DNA from: Bin87 sp965204905
GTDB lineage: Bacteria; Chloroflexota; Dehalococcoidia; Lucifugimonadales; UBA3495
Reading direction: 5' to 3'
Assembly (NCBI GenBank): GCA_965204905.1
Contig: OZ242042.1
Span: 1,922,001 to 1,986,000 of the forward strand
DNA: 64,000 bases
Notes under the pieces: model-generated
What the model saw: the letters and a program-made list of their open reading frames with translations, nothing else
Database searches by the model: none
What the model was told of the DNA's origin: nothing
Made by a program: the position numbers and the translations under genes
Part shown: in pieces, positions 45,112-52,947 of the stretch
How the letters are laid out: each line of letters begins with the position of its first letter
Numbering within the stretch: the first letter of the stretch is position 1

Positions 45112-46005
45112 CTAGCTTCCGACGTGGCGGTACTTGATCAGCCGCTCGCCTTCGAGGTTCTGGTTCACGTAGATGTCGCCGTGGGAATCGACCCACACGG
45201 CATGAGCGCCGTTGCCCCACCCGGCATCCGAGGGACTGCCCCATCGGGCCAACACATTGCCGTTGATGTCCAGGATGGACATGAAGCCGTCCAGTTCCGG
45301 CACGTACACCGCCAAGTCATCGTCGATGTAGATATCGCAGGGGCGGGCGAGGTCCGTCCACTGCTCCAGGAAGTTGCCCTCGGCGTCGAAGATCTGCATC
45401 CGATTGTTCTCGCGGTCGGCCACGAACACCCGTCCGTCCGTGTGTACCCAGACCCCATGGGGGACGTGAAACTCGCCGGGCCCGGTCTTGCCCGGCTCGC
45501 CCCAGGAGTCCACCAGTTCGCCGTCGGGGGTGAACCGGTGCACCCGGGCGTTGCCGTACCCGTCGGAGATATACAGCAGACCGTCCGGTGAGATGGCGAT
45601 GTCGCTGGGGCGGTTGAACGGCCCGGCCGCTCTGACCGCGGGATCGCTGTAGTTCCCCGACCAGCCGGTATCCGAGGGCTGGTCCCACTCGCCCATAGTC
45701 ATCAGCAGGTTGCCCTTGGGGTCGTACTTGAGCACCACGTGGCTGTTCTTAACCGGCAGGTAGAGGTTCTCGTCATCGTCGATGAACATGCCGTGGGCGT
45801 CGGTGAGCACGCCCTCGCCCCACGAGGCGAGATAGTTGCCCTCCCGGTCCAGGACAATCAGCGGGTGATCTCCCCGGTTGAAGAGATACACGCGGTCCTC
45901 GGAGTCGGTGACGATGGCCGTCTGGCCCAGCTCCCAGCCCTCGGGCAGCTTCTCCCAATTCTCGATCTGCTCATACGTGTACTTGCCATTGCCGACGGTG
46001 GTCAT
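45112..46005 (-). CDS. NHL-repeat beta-propeller protein
   Basis: A 297-residue six-bladed beta-propeller of the NHL type. Blade signatures such as DSEDRVYLFNRGDHPLIVLDREGNYLASWGEG, RPSDIAISPDGLLYISDGYGNARVHRFTPDGELVDSWGEPG and VADRENNRMQIFDAEGNFLEQW repeat. No signal peptide is seen, so it is probably cytoplasmic. It may be a lyase-like enzyme (peptidyl-amidoglycolate lyase relatives) or a binding scaffold. A deleted copy lies at 47003-47308. Confidence 0.88.
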   Translation of the reverse strand: MTTVGNGKYTYEQIENWEKLPEGWELGQTAIVTDSEDRVYLFNRGDHPLIVLDREGNYLASWGEGVLTDAHGMFIDDDENLYLPVKNSHVVLKYDPKGNLLMTMGEWDQPSDTGWSGNYSDPAVRAAGPFNRPSDIAISPDGLLYISDGYGNARVHRFTPDGELVDSWGEPGKTGPGEFHVPHGVWVHTDGRVFVADRENNRMQIFDAEGNFLEQWTDLARPCDIYIDDDLAVYVPELDGFMSILDINGNVLARWGSPSDAGWGNGAHAVWVDSHGDIYVNQNLEGERLIKYRHVGS

Positions 46006-46172
46006 GTCGTCCCCTCCTGTACCGCGCCCGGTGACCCTGAGCGCGGATTGTTGATCGTCCTAGAGACTGTTTACATTCCGATTTCAGCCGATTGTACAAC
46101 GGAAATTGTCCTTTGTATCCTCAGGATCTTTCGTTGGTCGGTCTAAACCGGGGCGATGTGATGGCTACCGCG

Positions 46173-46496
46173 TTAGGCGGGCAGGTCTCGGAGGAGGAAG
46201 GCGCGGTAGCGTTTGTGGTCGGCCCAGGGCAGCAGTTGGAGGACGATTGATTCAGGCTCGGGGACGTCCTCCTGGCGTCGGATGTCATCGAGGTAGCGGC
46301 GGAGCCACATAAATCTAGGGAGTCGGAAGCCGGCATCGGCGATGCGCTGGATGACGTCATGGGGCTCGGGTGGTTCGCCGGGATCCCAGTCTTCGGAGAC
46401 GGCATCGGCGATGCGGCGGAGCTTGAGGATGGCGAGTTCGGGGGCGAACTTGCGCTTGAGGGCATTGATGCGGCGGCGGATTTGGGAGATGGTCAT
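46173..46496 (-). CDS. conserved-looking hypothetical protein
   Basis: A 107-residue basic protein: MTISQIRRRINALKRKFAPELAILKLRRIADAV, a Pro/Glu-rich turn, then HDVIQRIADAGFRLPRFMWLRRYLDDIRRQ. It is helical and not recognised. ATG at 46496 is preceded by GAGGT on the minus strand. It lies alone between the NHL gene and its deleted copy. Confidence 0.6.
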   Translation of the reverse strand: MTISQIRRRINALKRKFAPELAILKLRRIADAVSEDWDPGEPPEPHDVIQRIADAGFRLPRFMWLRRYLDDIRRQEDVPEPESIVLQLLPWADHKRYRAFLLRDLPA

Positions 46497-47002
46497 GGGG
46501 TTACCTCGGGGTTGATGGTCTGAATCTGGCGATTTTTGGATATCCCGCTCATTTCCGCTCATTTCGGTTCGTTTGAGTAGGGCGTTGGGGCAGGATGTGG
46601 GGGCAAATGAGAGCGTATTGGGCCGGCTTTGGGGGTGATATTGGTGGTTTTGGCGGGCCGGTGGGAGGATTTGGGGGAGCGGCGCTTGGGGGCTGTCGGG
46701 ACGTGGGCATTGGGATAGCTCGCGGGATGGTCGCGGGGCAGATTTGAGGCGTCATTTAACCATGGTAAAGATGGGTGAAAGGTGTAGGCAAGGGAGGAAG
46801 TGTCATTGGGCAGTGGGAAAGGGCAGTTGCCGCAATAGGCGCACCACCGGCAGACTCTGCTCCCGGTTTTTACTCAATTCCCCCTCGTTCAGGCGGTACA
46901 CGGCGTTCGACTGCGCCTCCGTCAGCGCGCCGATTATCAGAGCGTCGCAGAACTGCCACACGGTCAGGTCAGCGGCGGGTACCACGGTGGTCGGGGCCGG
47001 CG
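46497..47002. other. 506-base accessory stretch with a G-rich block and a possible gene remnant
   Basis: It has two direct copies of CGCTCATTTC in tandem near 46540-46565 and a G-rich strand with five runs of three or more G (46631-46692) that could form a G-quadruplex. On the minus strand 46803-47002 reads PAADLTVWQFCDALIIGALTEAQSNAVYRLNEGE, which looks like real protein but has no start of its own and joins the NHL remnant; it may be the end of another deleted gene. Confidence 0.4.
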
Positions 47003-47308
47003 TCACGGCGCGCCCCAAGAGTCCACCAACTCGCTGTCGGGAGTGAACCGATGCATCCGGGCGTTGCCGTAGCAATCGGAGATGTACAGCAGACCGTCCG
47101 GGGAAATGGCGATGTCGCTACCTCAGGAGGCGAGATAGTTGCCGTCTCGGTCCAGGACGACCAGCGGGTGTTCGCCCCGGTTGAAGAGATACACCCGGTG
47201 CTCGGAGTCGGTGACGATGGCCGTCTGTCCTAGCGCCCACCCCTCGGGCAACTTCTCCCAATTCTCAACGCGCTCATAGGTATACTTGCCATTGCCGACA
47301 GTAGGCAT
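47003..47308 (-). pseudogene. deleted second copy of the NHL propeller gene
   Basis: It starts like the intact gene (PTVGNGKYTYERVENWEKLPEGW, then TDSEHRVYLFNRGEHPLVVLDRDGNYLAS). A TGA follows, then the same frame continues with SDIAISPDGLLYISDCYGNARMHRFTPDSELVDSWG, which in the intact protein comes about 70 residues later, and ends at a stop at 47003-47005. So there is an internal deletion and the last four blades are lost. Bases just upstream of the start (TCGTCCCCTCC) are also copied, so the duplication included the 5' flank. Confidence 0.75.
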
Positions 47309-47367
47309 ATCGTCCCCTCCTCTGCTCAGTCGCGTCCGGTGAACCCGGGAGTCGGTTGCTGGTCACT

Positions 47368-47925
47368 CTAGTACGTCGTCAGCGTATCTATAACCGCCTG
47401 CTCCAGCTCCCCCGCGCGTACCGCCACCTGCTCCGGCGTCAACCCGCCCAGCGGATGCGGGAAACCCAGGGGCCGAAAGTCGCCGCGGCCGAAGGTGCGT
47501 GCCTGTAGGAAGGCCGAGTTCAGGAACGGGTCGGTGCAGAGCACCACCGTGGGGATGCCGAGGTTCTCCAGCGTCATTGCGTCGTGCACACTGCACGCGG
47601 TGCAAGACCCTCAATCGGCAATCGCAGTCACCACGAAATCGCACCGGTCAGAAAGGTCGCTGATGATCTCATCGGCGGCCGGCCGGGAATAGACGAACTT
47701 GTCCACGGCGATGACGTCGCCCAGCTCCAGGTCCTTCGCCATCCGCTCGCCGATGTTCCGCAGCAGCAGGTCGGCGTTGGCCTTGCGGTTGCCCAGAAAG
47801 CCGCCGACCTTGTCGTGCAGCGTGTCCAGCCGGGGCGCGGCCCGCCAGCGCGACGCCGCTTCCGGGTCGATGGGCAGGGCCAGGCCCAGTTCCCGCATTC
47901 GGTCTTGATAGTTGGTTACAGTCAT
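47368..47925 (-). CDS. UGSC family selenoprotein (in-frame UGA read as selenocysteine)
   Basis: A 185-residue protein when the TGA at 47611-47613 is read as selenocysteine (residue 105). The frame on both sides is one: LHDKVGGFLGNRKANADLLLRNIGERMAKDL, then RCDFVVTAIAD-U-GSCTACSVHDAMTLENLGIPTVVLCTDPF, then FPHPLGGLTPEQVAVRAGELEQAV. The U-G-S-C motif with a further CxxC and SVHDA context is the hallmark of the family named UGSC (seleno)protein. A 6-bp hairpin with a GUG loop follows the UGA. The neighbouring gene at 48030 is its usual-looking partner. The function is unknown; a redox role is likely. Confidence 0.85.
47583..47597 (-). promoter_or_regulatory. candidate bacterial SECIS hairpin
   Basis: On the mRNA strand CGTGCA-GUG-UGCACG pairs over 6 bp with a 3-base loop whose first base lies 20 bases after the UGA. 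The GU in the loop and the distance fit bacterial SECIS elements that recruit SelB. A competing hairpin UGCAC-CGC-GUGCA overlaps it. Confidence 0.5.
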
Positions 47926-47948
47926 TGTTGCCTCTGTTTGCTCTCTGG

Positions 47949-48015
47949 ATTCCCGCTTTCGCGGGAATGACGGAAATAACGGGAATGGTGGAAATAGCCG
48001 GAATGATGGGAAAGG
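47949..48015. repeat. REP hairpin plus three 18-bp tandem repeats
   Basis: ATTCCCGC-TTTC-GCGGGAAT (47949-47968) is the widespread REP-type hairpin. It runs straight into three 18-base units at 47962-47979, 47980-47997 and 47998-48015 (first CGGGAATGACGGAAATAA). It lies between the partner gene and the selenoprotein gene (minus strand), 23 bases before the latter start. Confidence 0.8.
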
Positions 48016-48029
48016 TCAACGCAATCTGA

Positions 48030-49061
48030 TCAGCGTTCGATCTTTCGTGTAACCCGCTGGGAACCCCAGCCGGGCAGGTAGGCCGAGTGGGGGCCGCCGG
48101 CGCCGCCGGCCACGAATATGTTGATGCGCTCCGGGGCGCGCACCACCGGCACCATCTGGTCGTCGTCCTCAGCGTCGATGTACCGGGGCCAGAAGTGGCC
48201 GCGCCGGGAGTCGCCCTGGGGCGGCCCGCCCTGGCGGAGTTTACTGACCGGCTTGCGGGCGTGCTGGTAAAGGAACTGGCGGATGTCCCGCTTGTTCCAG
48301 CCATCGCGGTGCAGGAACTTGGCGTGCTCGGGCCCAATGACCACGAAGGTGTCGCCCATCACGTACATCTGAACGTTGCCCAGGGTACACATGGTGTCGG
48401 CCAGCACGGCCAGGAAGTTCCGCGAGTGGGAGGCATGGTACATGATGTTGTGGGGCGCCTCCGCCGGGAACACCGATACCGTGCTGTCGGTCGGAGCAAA
48501 GCCCAACTCGACGTGCATCGGCTCCCAGGGGTTGGCGTCCTCGTCCTCGGCCACGCAGTAGGTGTAGGCGCCGGGGTGGCCGAAAGTGGCCTTGTTGGTC
48601 TCGCCGGGTATTGCGCCGCCCAGGTTGAGCAGGGCCAGCTTGACCGCGCGGCCGATGGTGGCGTTGGCCCGCCAGCCTGAGCCGAAGCAGTTGTAGCCGC
48701 CGTTGATTTCCAACTCCTTGACGATGGGGCCGTTGATAATCAGCAGCGGCGTATGGATGCCCGTGGAGCACATCACGCCCCGCAGGTTGAACCGCTCGTC
48801 CATCATCGCCTCCAGGGCGGTGATGATCACCGGCATGTGCTCCGGCCGGCAGCCCGCCATGACCGCGTTGACCGCGACCCGCTCGACGGTCGCCCGTCCG
48901 CCCAGCGGCGGGAGTTCCGCGATGAGTTCGTCGCCCCCGCGCCCGGTGACCTCCACGAACCGGCGCACCAGGTCCTCGGACGGCGGCACCACCGGCAAGC
49001 CGTCGGTCCAGCCGGTCTCAAACATCAACTCGATGGCATCGGAAACGTCGGTGGCAAGCAT
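48030..49061 (-). CDS. uncharacterised partner protein of the UGSC selenoprotein
   Basis: A 343-residue protein I do not know a function for. It has a conserved look: ELMFETGWTDGLPVVPPSEDLV, GRATVERVAVNAVMAGCRPEHMPVIITALEAM, PLLIINGPIVKELEINGGYNCFGSGWRANATIGRAVKLALLNLGG and HPGAYTYCVAEDEDANPWEPMHVELGF. This domain is familiar as a neighbour or fusion partner of UGSC proteins. Gly- and Asn-rich loops and two conserved-looking Cys suggest catalysis. ATG at 49061 is preferred; TTG 49079 is possible. It precedes the selenoprotein in the same direction. Confidence 0.75.
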   Translation of the reverse strand: MLATDVSDAIELMFETGWTDGLPVVPPSEDLVRRFVEVTGRGGDELIAELPPLGGRATVERVAVNAVMAGCRPEHMPVIITALEAMMDERFNLRGVMCSTGIHTPLLIINGPIVKELEINGGYNCFGSGWRANATIGRAVKLALLNLGGAIPGETNKATFGHPGAYTYCVAEDEDANPWEPMHVELGFAPTDSTVSVFPAEAPHNIMYHASHSRNFLAVLADTMCTLGNVQMYVMGDTFVVIGPEHAKFLHRDGWNKRDIRQFLYQHARKPVSKLRQGGPPQGDSRRGHFWPRYIDAEDDDQMVPVVRAPERINIFVAGGAGGPHSAYLPGWGSQRVTRKIER

Positions 49062-49161
49062 TCTCGGCCCATTAAGCAAGGTTGGATTACCCGCAGCGCG
49101 GCCGGGCGAGTGTAATTCTGGCCTATAGCGCTGTCAAACCACGGGAAATTGACCCGCCGTG

Positions 49162-49983
49162 CTAGGCGTCCCCCGGCGACCAGATCCAATACTTCGAAAT
49201 GGCCCCGGCATCTACGCGCAAGTCGAATCCCGTGATCATCTCGGCATCGTCCGACGCCAGGAACACCGCAGCCTTGCCGTAATTGGACGGGCTGGGCAAC
49301 TGGAGCAACGGCGCTCCCCGGCTGGCGTCCGGCAGTAGTCCCGCCGCCCGCTCTCCCAGGCGCGGCCTCGGCCACTCCACGCCCCACCTGGCGGCCCGCT
49401 CCCTCCCTTCCGCCTGGCCGGTGGCCGTTGGCGTCAGGCTGTTCACCCGTATTCCGTACTGCGCCAGTTCCATCGCCACCGACCGGGTGAAGTTGAGCAG
49501 TCCGCCCTTGGCGGTCCCGTAGCCGACGTTGCCCGGCTCGCCCTGGTGTCCGGCGGTGGAAATGATGTTGATGATGTTGCCCTTCCGGTTTTGCTCGATC
49601 ATGGAGTGCGCCACGTGCTTGGTGAACAGGAACGCCCCGGTGAGAATGATGTCCGTTTGCCGTCGCCATTCGTCCACCGGCATGTTCAGCACGCCCTTGA
49701 AATTGAACAGGGCCGCTCCATTCACCAGGATGTCCACGCCCCCGTACCGGTCATTGGCCTGGCCGATGGCGCTGACCACCTGCTCGTCGTCGGTGACGTC
49801 GCACGCCACCCCTATGGCGTCGTGGCCGTCGGCTACGATGGCGTTCGCGCATTTCTCCGCGTATTCTTCCCTGATATCCACGCAGACCAGGTTGGCGCCC
49901 GCCCGGGCCAGTTCCTCCGCGATCCCGCCCATGATGTTGGGACTCGTACCCGTAACCAGCGCCGTCTTGCCTTCCAGTTTCAA
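49162..49983 (-). CDS. SDR family oxidoreductase
   Basis: A 273-residue short-chain dehydrogenase. NAD-binding start KTALVTGTSPNIMGGIAEELA, catalytic S142, Y155 and K159 (IISTAGHQGEPGNVGYGTAKG), end ITGFDLRVDAGAISKYW. The glycine-rich loop has NIMGG rather than the common GIG pattern. It may act on the diol or alcohol made by the Rieske enzyme just upstream (20-base gap to the beta subunit), on the same strand. Confidence 0.88.
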   Translation of the reverse strand: MKLEGKTALVTGTSPNIMGGIAEELARAGANLVCVDIREEYAEKCANAIVADGHDAIGVACDVTDDEQVVSAIGQANDRYGGVDILVNGAALFNFKGVLNMPVDEWRRQTDIILTGAFLFTKHVAHSMIEQNRKGNIINIISTAGHQGEPGNVGYGTAKGGLLNFTRSVAMELAQYGIRVNSLTPTATGQAEGRERAARWGVEWPRPRLGERAAGLLPDASRGAPLLQLPSPSNYGKAAVFLASDDAEMITGFDLRVDAGAISKYWIWSPGDA

Positions 49984-50002
49984 GGTTTCGTCTCCGCTAC
50001 TT

Positions 50003-50497
50003 TCAGAAGATTATGCTCACCGCGCCGTGCCAGGAAAGGGCCTCCAGGTCCAGCACCGCCCGCCGGTGCGCGATCCTGAAAGCGCCGCCGTCTCGCCGCA
50101 GGATGTAGTCCACGCTGCCCACGTACGGAGCGCCCTCACCCGCCCGGAACCGATACACCAGCACGTTTGACGACACCGCCAGTTCGCCGTCCCCGGTTTC
50201 CTCCACCCGCACGTTGGAGATGAACCGGCGCGTCCGCGACCACGGATACTCCCGGTGCGCGTGCCTGCTGTTCAGCCGTACTGCCCGCGCCCGCAGCCGG
50301 GTGATGTCGTCGTCGATGAACACCAGGTCCCGCCGGGGGTCGCCGTCCGGCAAATCGGTGGTCGGCACCACGTACCGCCCATCCTCGGTGAACAGGTCCA
50401 CCCAATCGTCCAGGCGCCAGTCGTCCAGCAGGGCCGCTTCCTTGAACAGGAAATCTTCCACCTGCTCGCGGAGCGTTGGTTGGCTGACGGTTGTCAT
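50003..50497 (-). CDS. aromatic-ring-hydroxylating dioxygenase, beta subunit
   Basis: A 164-residue SnoaL/NTF2-like beta subunit: LREQVEDFLFKEAALLDDWRLDDWVDLFTEDGRYVVPTTDL at the start, then LRARAVRLNSRHAHREYPWSRTRRFISNVRVEE, and a beta-sheet end. The beta subunit forms the hexamer core with the alpha subunit, whose gene lies 22 bases upstream. Confidence 0.93.
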   Translation of the reverse strand: MTTVSQPTLREQVEDFLFKEAALLDDWRLDDWVDLFTEDGRYVVPTTDLPDGDPRRDLVFIDDDITRLRARAVRLNSRHAHREYPWSRTRRFISNVRVEETGDGELAVSSNVLVYRFRAGEGAPYVGSVDYILRRDGGAFRIAHRRAVLDLEALSWHGAVSIIF

Positions 50498-50519
50498 CGT
50501 GCCTCCGTGCTCCCGCCGG

Positions 50520-51851
50520 CTAGTTGTCCGACGCCAGCGCCAGTTCGGCCTCAGCTTCGACTTCCACGGCCGGCGCGTCCTGCACGTTGGTGTGCGTGAA
50601 CCCCTGCATGTTCGCGTGCCATTGCCGCCAGAATCCCCGCATCTGCAACTCGTCCGTCGATTTGGCCGGCCTCAACATGCCGCGCGAAATGTCCGACCAC
50701 TCGGTTTCCGTGGCTCGGAACCCGATCTGGCATGATTCCAGCGCTTCCACGTCATCCGGCGTGGCAAAGCCGCCCGGCCCGAGGAACGTGAGGAAGCTAT
50801 CCAGCCTGGTGGCCAGCATCGCCTCCGATTCATCCCGTGGCGCCAGGTGCCACGCCGTTACTTCCATATTGTCCGGCGCCAGCGGTTCAAAATACCGGAC
50901 GGTGATCGCCATGATGTCGTTGATCACCAGGTTGGGATAGATGATCAGGTTCCGGGAAGTGTCGGCCATCCGGAAGGCCCGCTCTTCGCCGTATTTCTCC
51001 ACCAGCCTCTGACGTACTTGCGCGATGGGTTCCCTGGCCTCTTCGCCGAACAGCGGGTGCCAGTGCGCAATTGGTCGCCCGCTGCGCACCGGCGATTCAA
51101 TCACGCAATGCCCGTTGCCCAACGCCCGAGCCTTTCCCACAATCCGCGCCGCTGCCGTCTGCCCGCTGTCGTCCGCGCCCAGGCCGCTGATGTAGTCCAG
51201 GTAGGTCTGATGCGTCGGGACCAGGTGGTAGCCGTCCAGGCTGTTTTCCACCAGCAACTTCCAGTTGGCTTTCATCGTGTACTTGTTGGAGCCGCGAACC
51301 ACCCGCATCCCTGCTTCCGTCTGGTCCACGATCAGGTCAAGGTATTCCCTGGCGTCCGCCAGGTAGGAAACCAGGTCCTCCACGTGCGGATTGAAACTCA
51401 CGAAGTAGAACCCCCGGTAGCTCTCAACCCTGGGTGGTTCCCTCAGGGCCAGCTCGTCCCGGTCGAAGTTAGGCCCGTATGCCTCCTGGTCCGGCACGCC
51501 GATCAGGTCTCCATCCATGTTGAACGACCACGCATGGTAGAAGCACTGCAATACTTCGGCATTCCCCTCGTCGCGCCGGCAGATCAACGCGCCGCGGTGC
51601 GGGCATGAGTTCAGGAACACCCGAACCTCGCCCTCTCTCCCCCGCGTGAAGAAGAGCGGTCGGCCGGCCACCGTCCGGCGTCGGTAATCTCCGGGGTTTT
51701 CGACTTCCGACTCATGCCCCAGGTAAATCCAGCATCGGCTGAAGATAAACTCCCGCTCCCGTTGGAACAGCTCATCGGACGTCATCGACGACCGGTGAAC
51801 CCTGAAAATACCCCTTTGACGATCATCGATGATCAGGTCTTTGATCTCCAT
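50520..51851 (-). CDS. aromatic-ring-hydroxylating dioxygenase, Rieske alpha subunit
   Basis: A 443-residue Rieske non-heme iron oxygenase. Rieske cluster ligands are C83-P-H85 and C103-x2-H106; mononuclear iron ligands H209 and H214 follow D206 (ENSLDGYHLVPTHQTY). Cis-dihydroxylation or monooxygenation of an aromatic or other ring is expected, with electrons from a reductase not seen here. The C-terminus is acidic and Ala-rich. ATG at 51851. Confidence 0.95.
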   Translation of the reverse strand: MEIKDLIIDDRQRGIFRVHRSSMTSDELFQREREFIFSRCWIYLGHESEVENPGDYRRRTVAGRPLFFTRGREGEVRVFLNSCPHRGALICRRDEGNAEVLQCFYHAWSFNMDGDLIGVPDQEAYGPNFDRDELALREPPRVESYRGFYFVSFNPHVEDLVSYLADAREYLDLIVDQTEAGMRVVRGSNKYTMKANWKLLVENSLDGYHLVPTHQTYLDYISGLGADDSGQTAAARIVGKARALGNGHCVIESPVRSGRPIAHWHPLFGEEAREPIAQVRQRLVEKYGEERAFRMADTSRNLIIYPNLVINDIMAITVRYFEPLAPDNMEVTAWHLAPRDESEAMLATRLDSFLTFLGPGGFATPDDVEALESCQIGFRATETEWSDISRGMLRPAKSTDELQMRGFWRQWHANMQGFTHTNVQDAPAVEVEAEAELALASDN

Positions 51852-51945
51852 AATCTCACCCGTGTACTCTGGCGCCGCCCTAATTCGACGCTAGGCTAGA
51901 GTGCCGGTACAGCGTTGTCAACACGCAACCCACACGCTCAGATCC

Positions 51946-52938
51946 TTACGAAAGAGCGCCCAAGCCCGGGATTATCGTCTCTCGGAAAGCGTCCGCTTCC
52001 GCCCGCGGCATATCATAGCCGCCCTCTTGTGTGTGGGTCGGAAAGATGAAAACGTGGTCGATGCTCGATTCGTCCCTGGCCCGCTTCAGCCTGGTCAGGC
52101 ATTCCTCAGCCGTGCCGAACAGGCCGAAGGCGTCGCAGATTTCGGCTGCCTGCCCGTCGCTTATGTTCTCTGGCACGAAATCGTCGACCAGGTCGATGCC
52201 GGCCTCTCGCAGCCAGACCAGGTTTGAGTCGCTGGGGTACTTGAGGTACGGCTGATCCGGCCGAAACCATTGTTGGGGAAAGCGACGGGCGGTCGGGCCG
52301 TCATCCGATACGGTTGTTGGAGTGATGAAGATCGTCTGAAATCCGTCGAGGCCGCGTCCCGCCCGCGCCGCGCCGATCTCCAGTCGGCGCCGCGCCGCAT
52401 CCACCGCCCTGGGATGCAGCCCAACCAGCAACAGCGCGCCGTCGGCAACTTCGCCGGCGAGTTCAACCATACGGGGGCCGGCGGCGGTCATGAATACCGG
52501 CGTCGGCGGGTCGCTGATATCGCCCAGCCGGGTCTCCACACCGTTGAACTCCACTCGTTCGCCCCGCAGCAGGCGGCGGATGGTCAGGATGGCCTCACGC
52601 ATGGCCGCCACCGTGGCCCGGGGCCGCCCGATATTGCCAACGGACAGGTAGCCGGGTCCCACCGTCAGGCGCGCCCGTCCCGGCGCGATTTCCTCCAGCG
52701 AATGGGCCAGCGAGGCCAGCACCATCGGATGGCGCGTGACCGGGTTGGAGGTCGCGGGGTACAGGTTGAGCCTGGAGGTCCGCTCGGCGGCCAGGGCCAG
52801 GGCGAGAAAAACATCCCGCCCGCTGTGCTGGTGATCGTGGACGCCAACGCCAGAAAATCCCGCCGCCTCGCATCCCGCGATGAAGTCGGCAGTTTCCTGA
52901 ATGGGCAGGCCCACGGGCACCCTGATATCAACCTTCAT
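51946..52938 (-). CDS. LLM class flavin-dependent oxidoreductase (F420-type likely)
   Basis: A 330-residue luciferase-like enzyme: VDIRVPVGLPIQETADFIAGCEAAGFSGVGVHDHQHSGRDVFLALALAAERTSRL, a typical LYPATSNPVTRHPMVLASLAHSLEEIAPGRARLTVGPGYLSVGNIGRP block, and VFMTAAGPRMVELAGEVADGALL. The Thr-Ser-Asn-Pro-Val-Thr-Arg-His block is that of F420-dependent members such as methylene-H4MPT reductase relatives. It lies between the Rieske genes and the binding-protein gene. Confidence 0.9.
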   Translation of the reverse strand: MKVDIRVPVGLPIQETADFIAGCEAAGFSGVGVHDHQHSGRDVFLALALAAERTSRLNLYPATSNPVTRHPMVLASLAHSLEEIAPGRARLTVGPGYLSVGNIGRPRATVAAMREAILTIRRLLRGERVEFNGVETRLGDISDPPTPVFMTAAGPRMVELAGEVADGALLLVGLHPRAVDAARRRLEIGAARAGRGLDGFQTIFITPTTVSDDGPTARRFPQQWFRPDQPYLKYPSDSNLVWLREAGIDLVDDFVPENISDGQAAEICDAFGLFGTAEECLTRLKRARDESSIDHVFIFPTHTQEGGYDMPRAEADAFRETIIPGLGALS

Positions 52939-52947
52939 GGTGCGCGC

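Noticed and set aside
46549..46755. Proline-rich 68-residue frame on the minus strand
   Set aside because: It only mirrors the G-rich block on the other strand; no start support or family.
47120..47308. TGA in the NHL remnant as a second selenocysteine codon
   Set aside because: The intact paralog shows that this is a deletion junction, and no Cys motif or SECIS-like hairpin follows.
47363..47644. Alternative frame covering the C-terminal part of the selenoprotein gene
   Set aside because: Arg/Gly-rich translation without family match; the UGSC frame explains the region.
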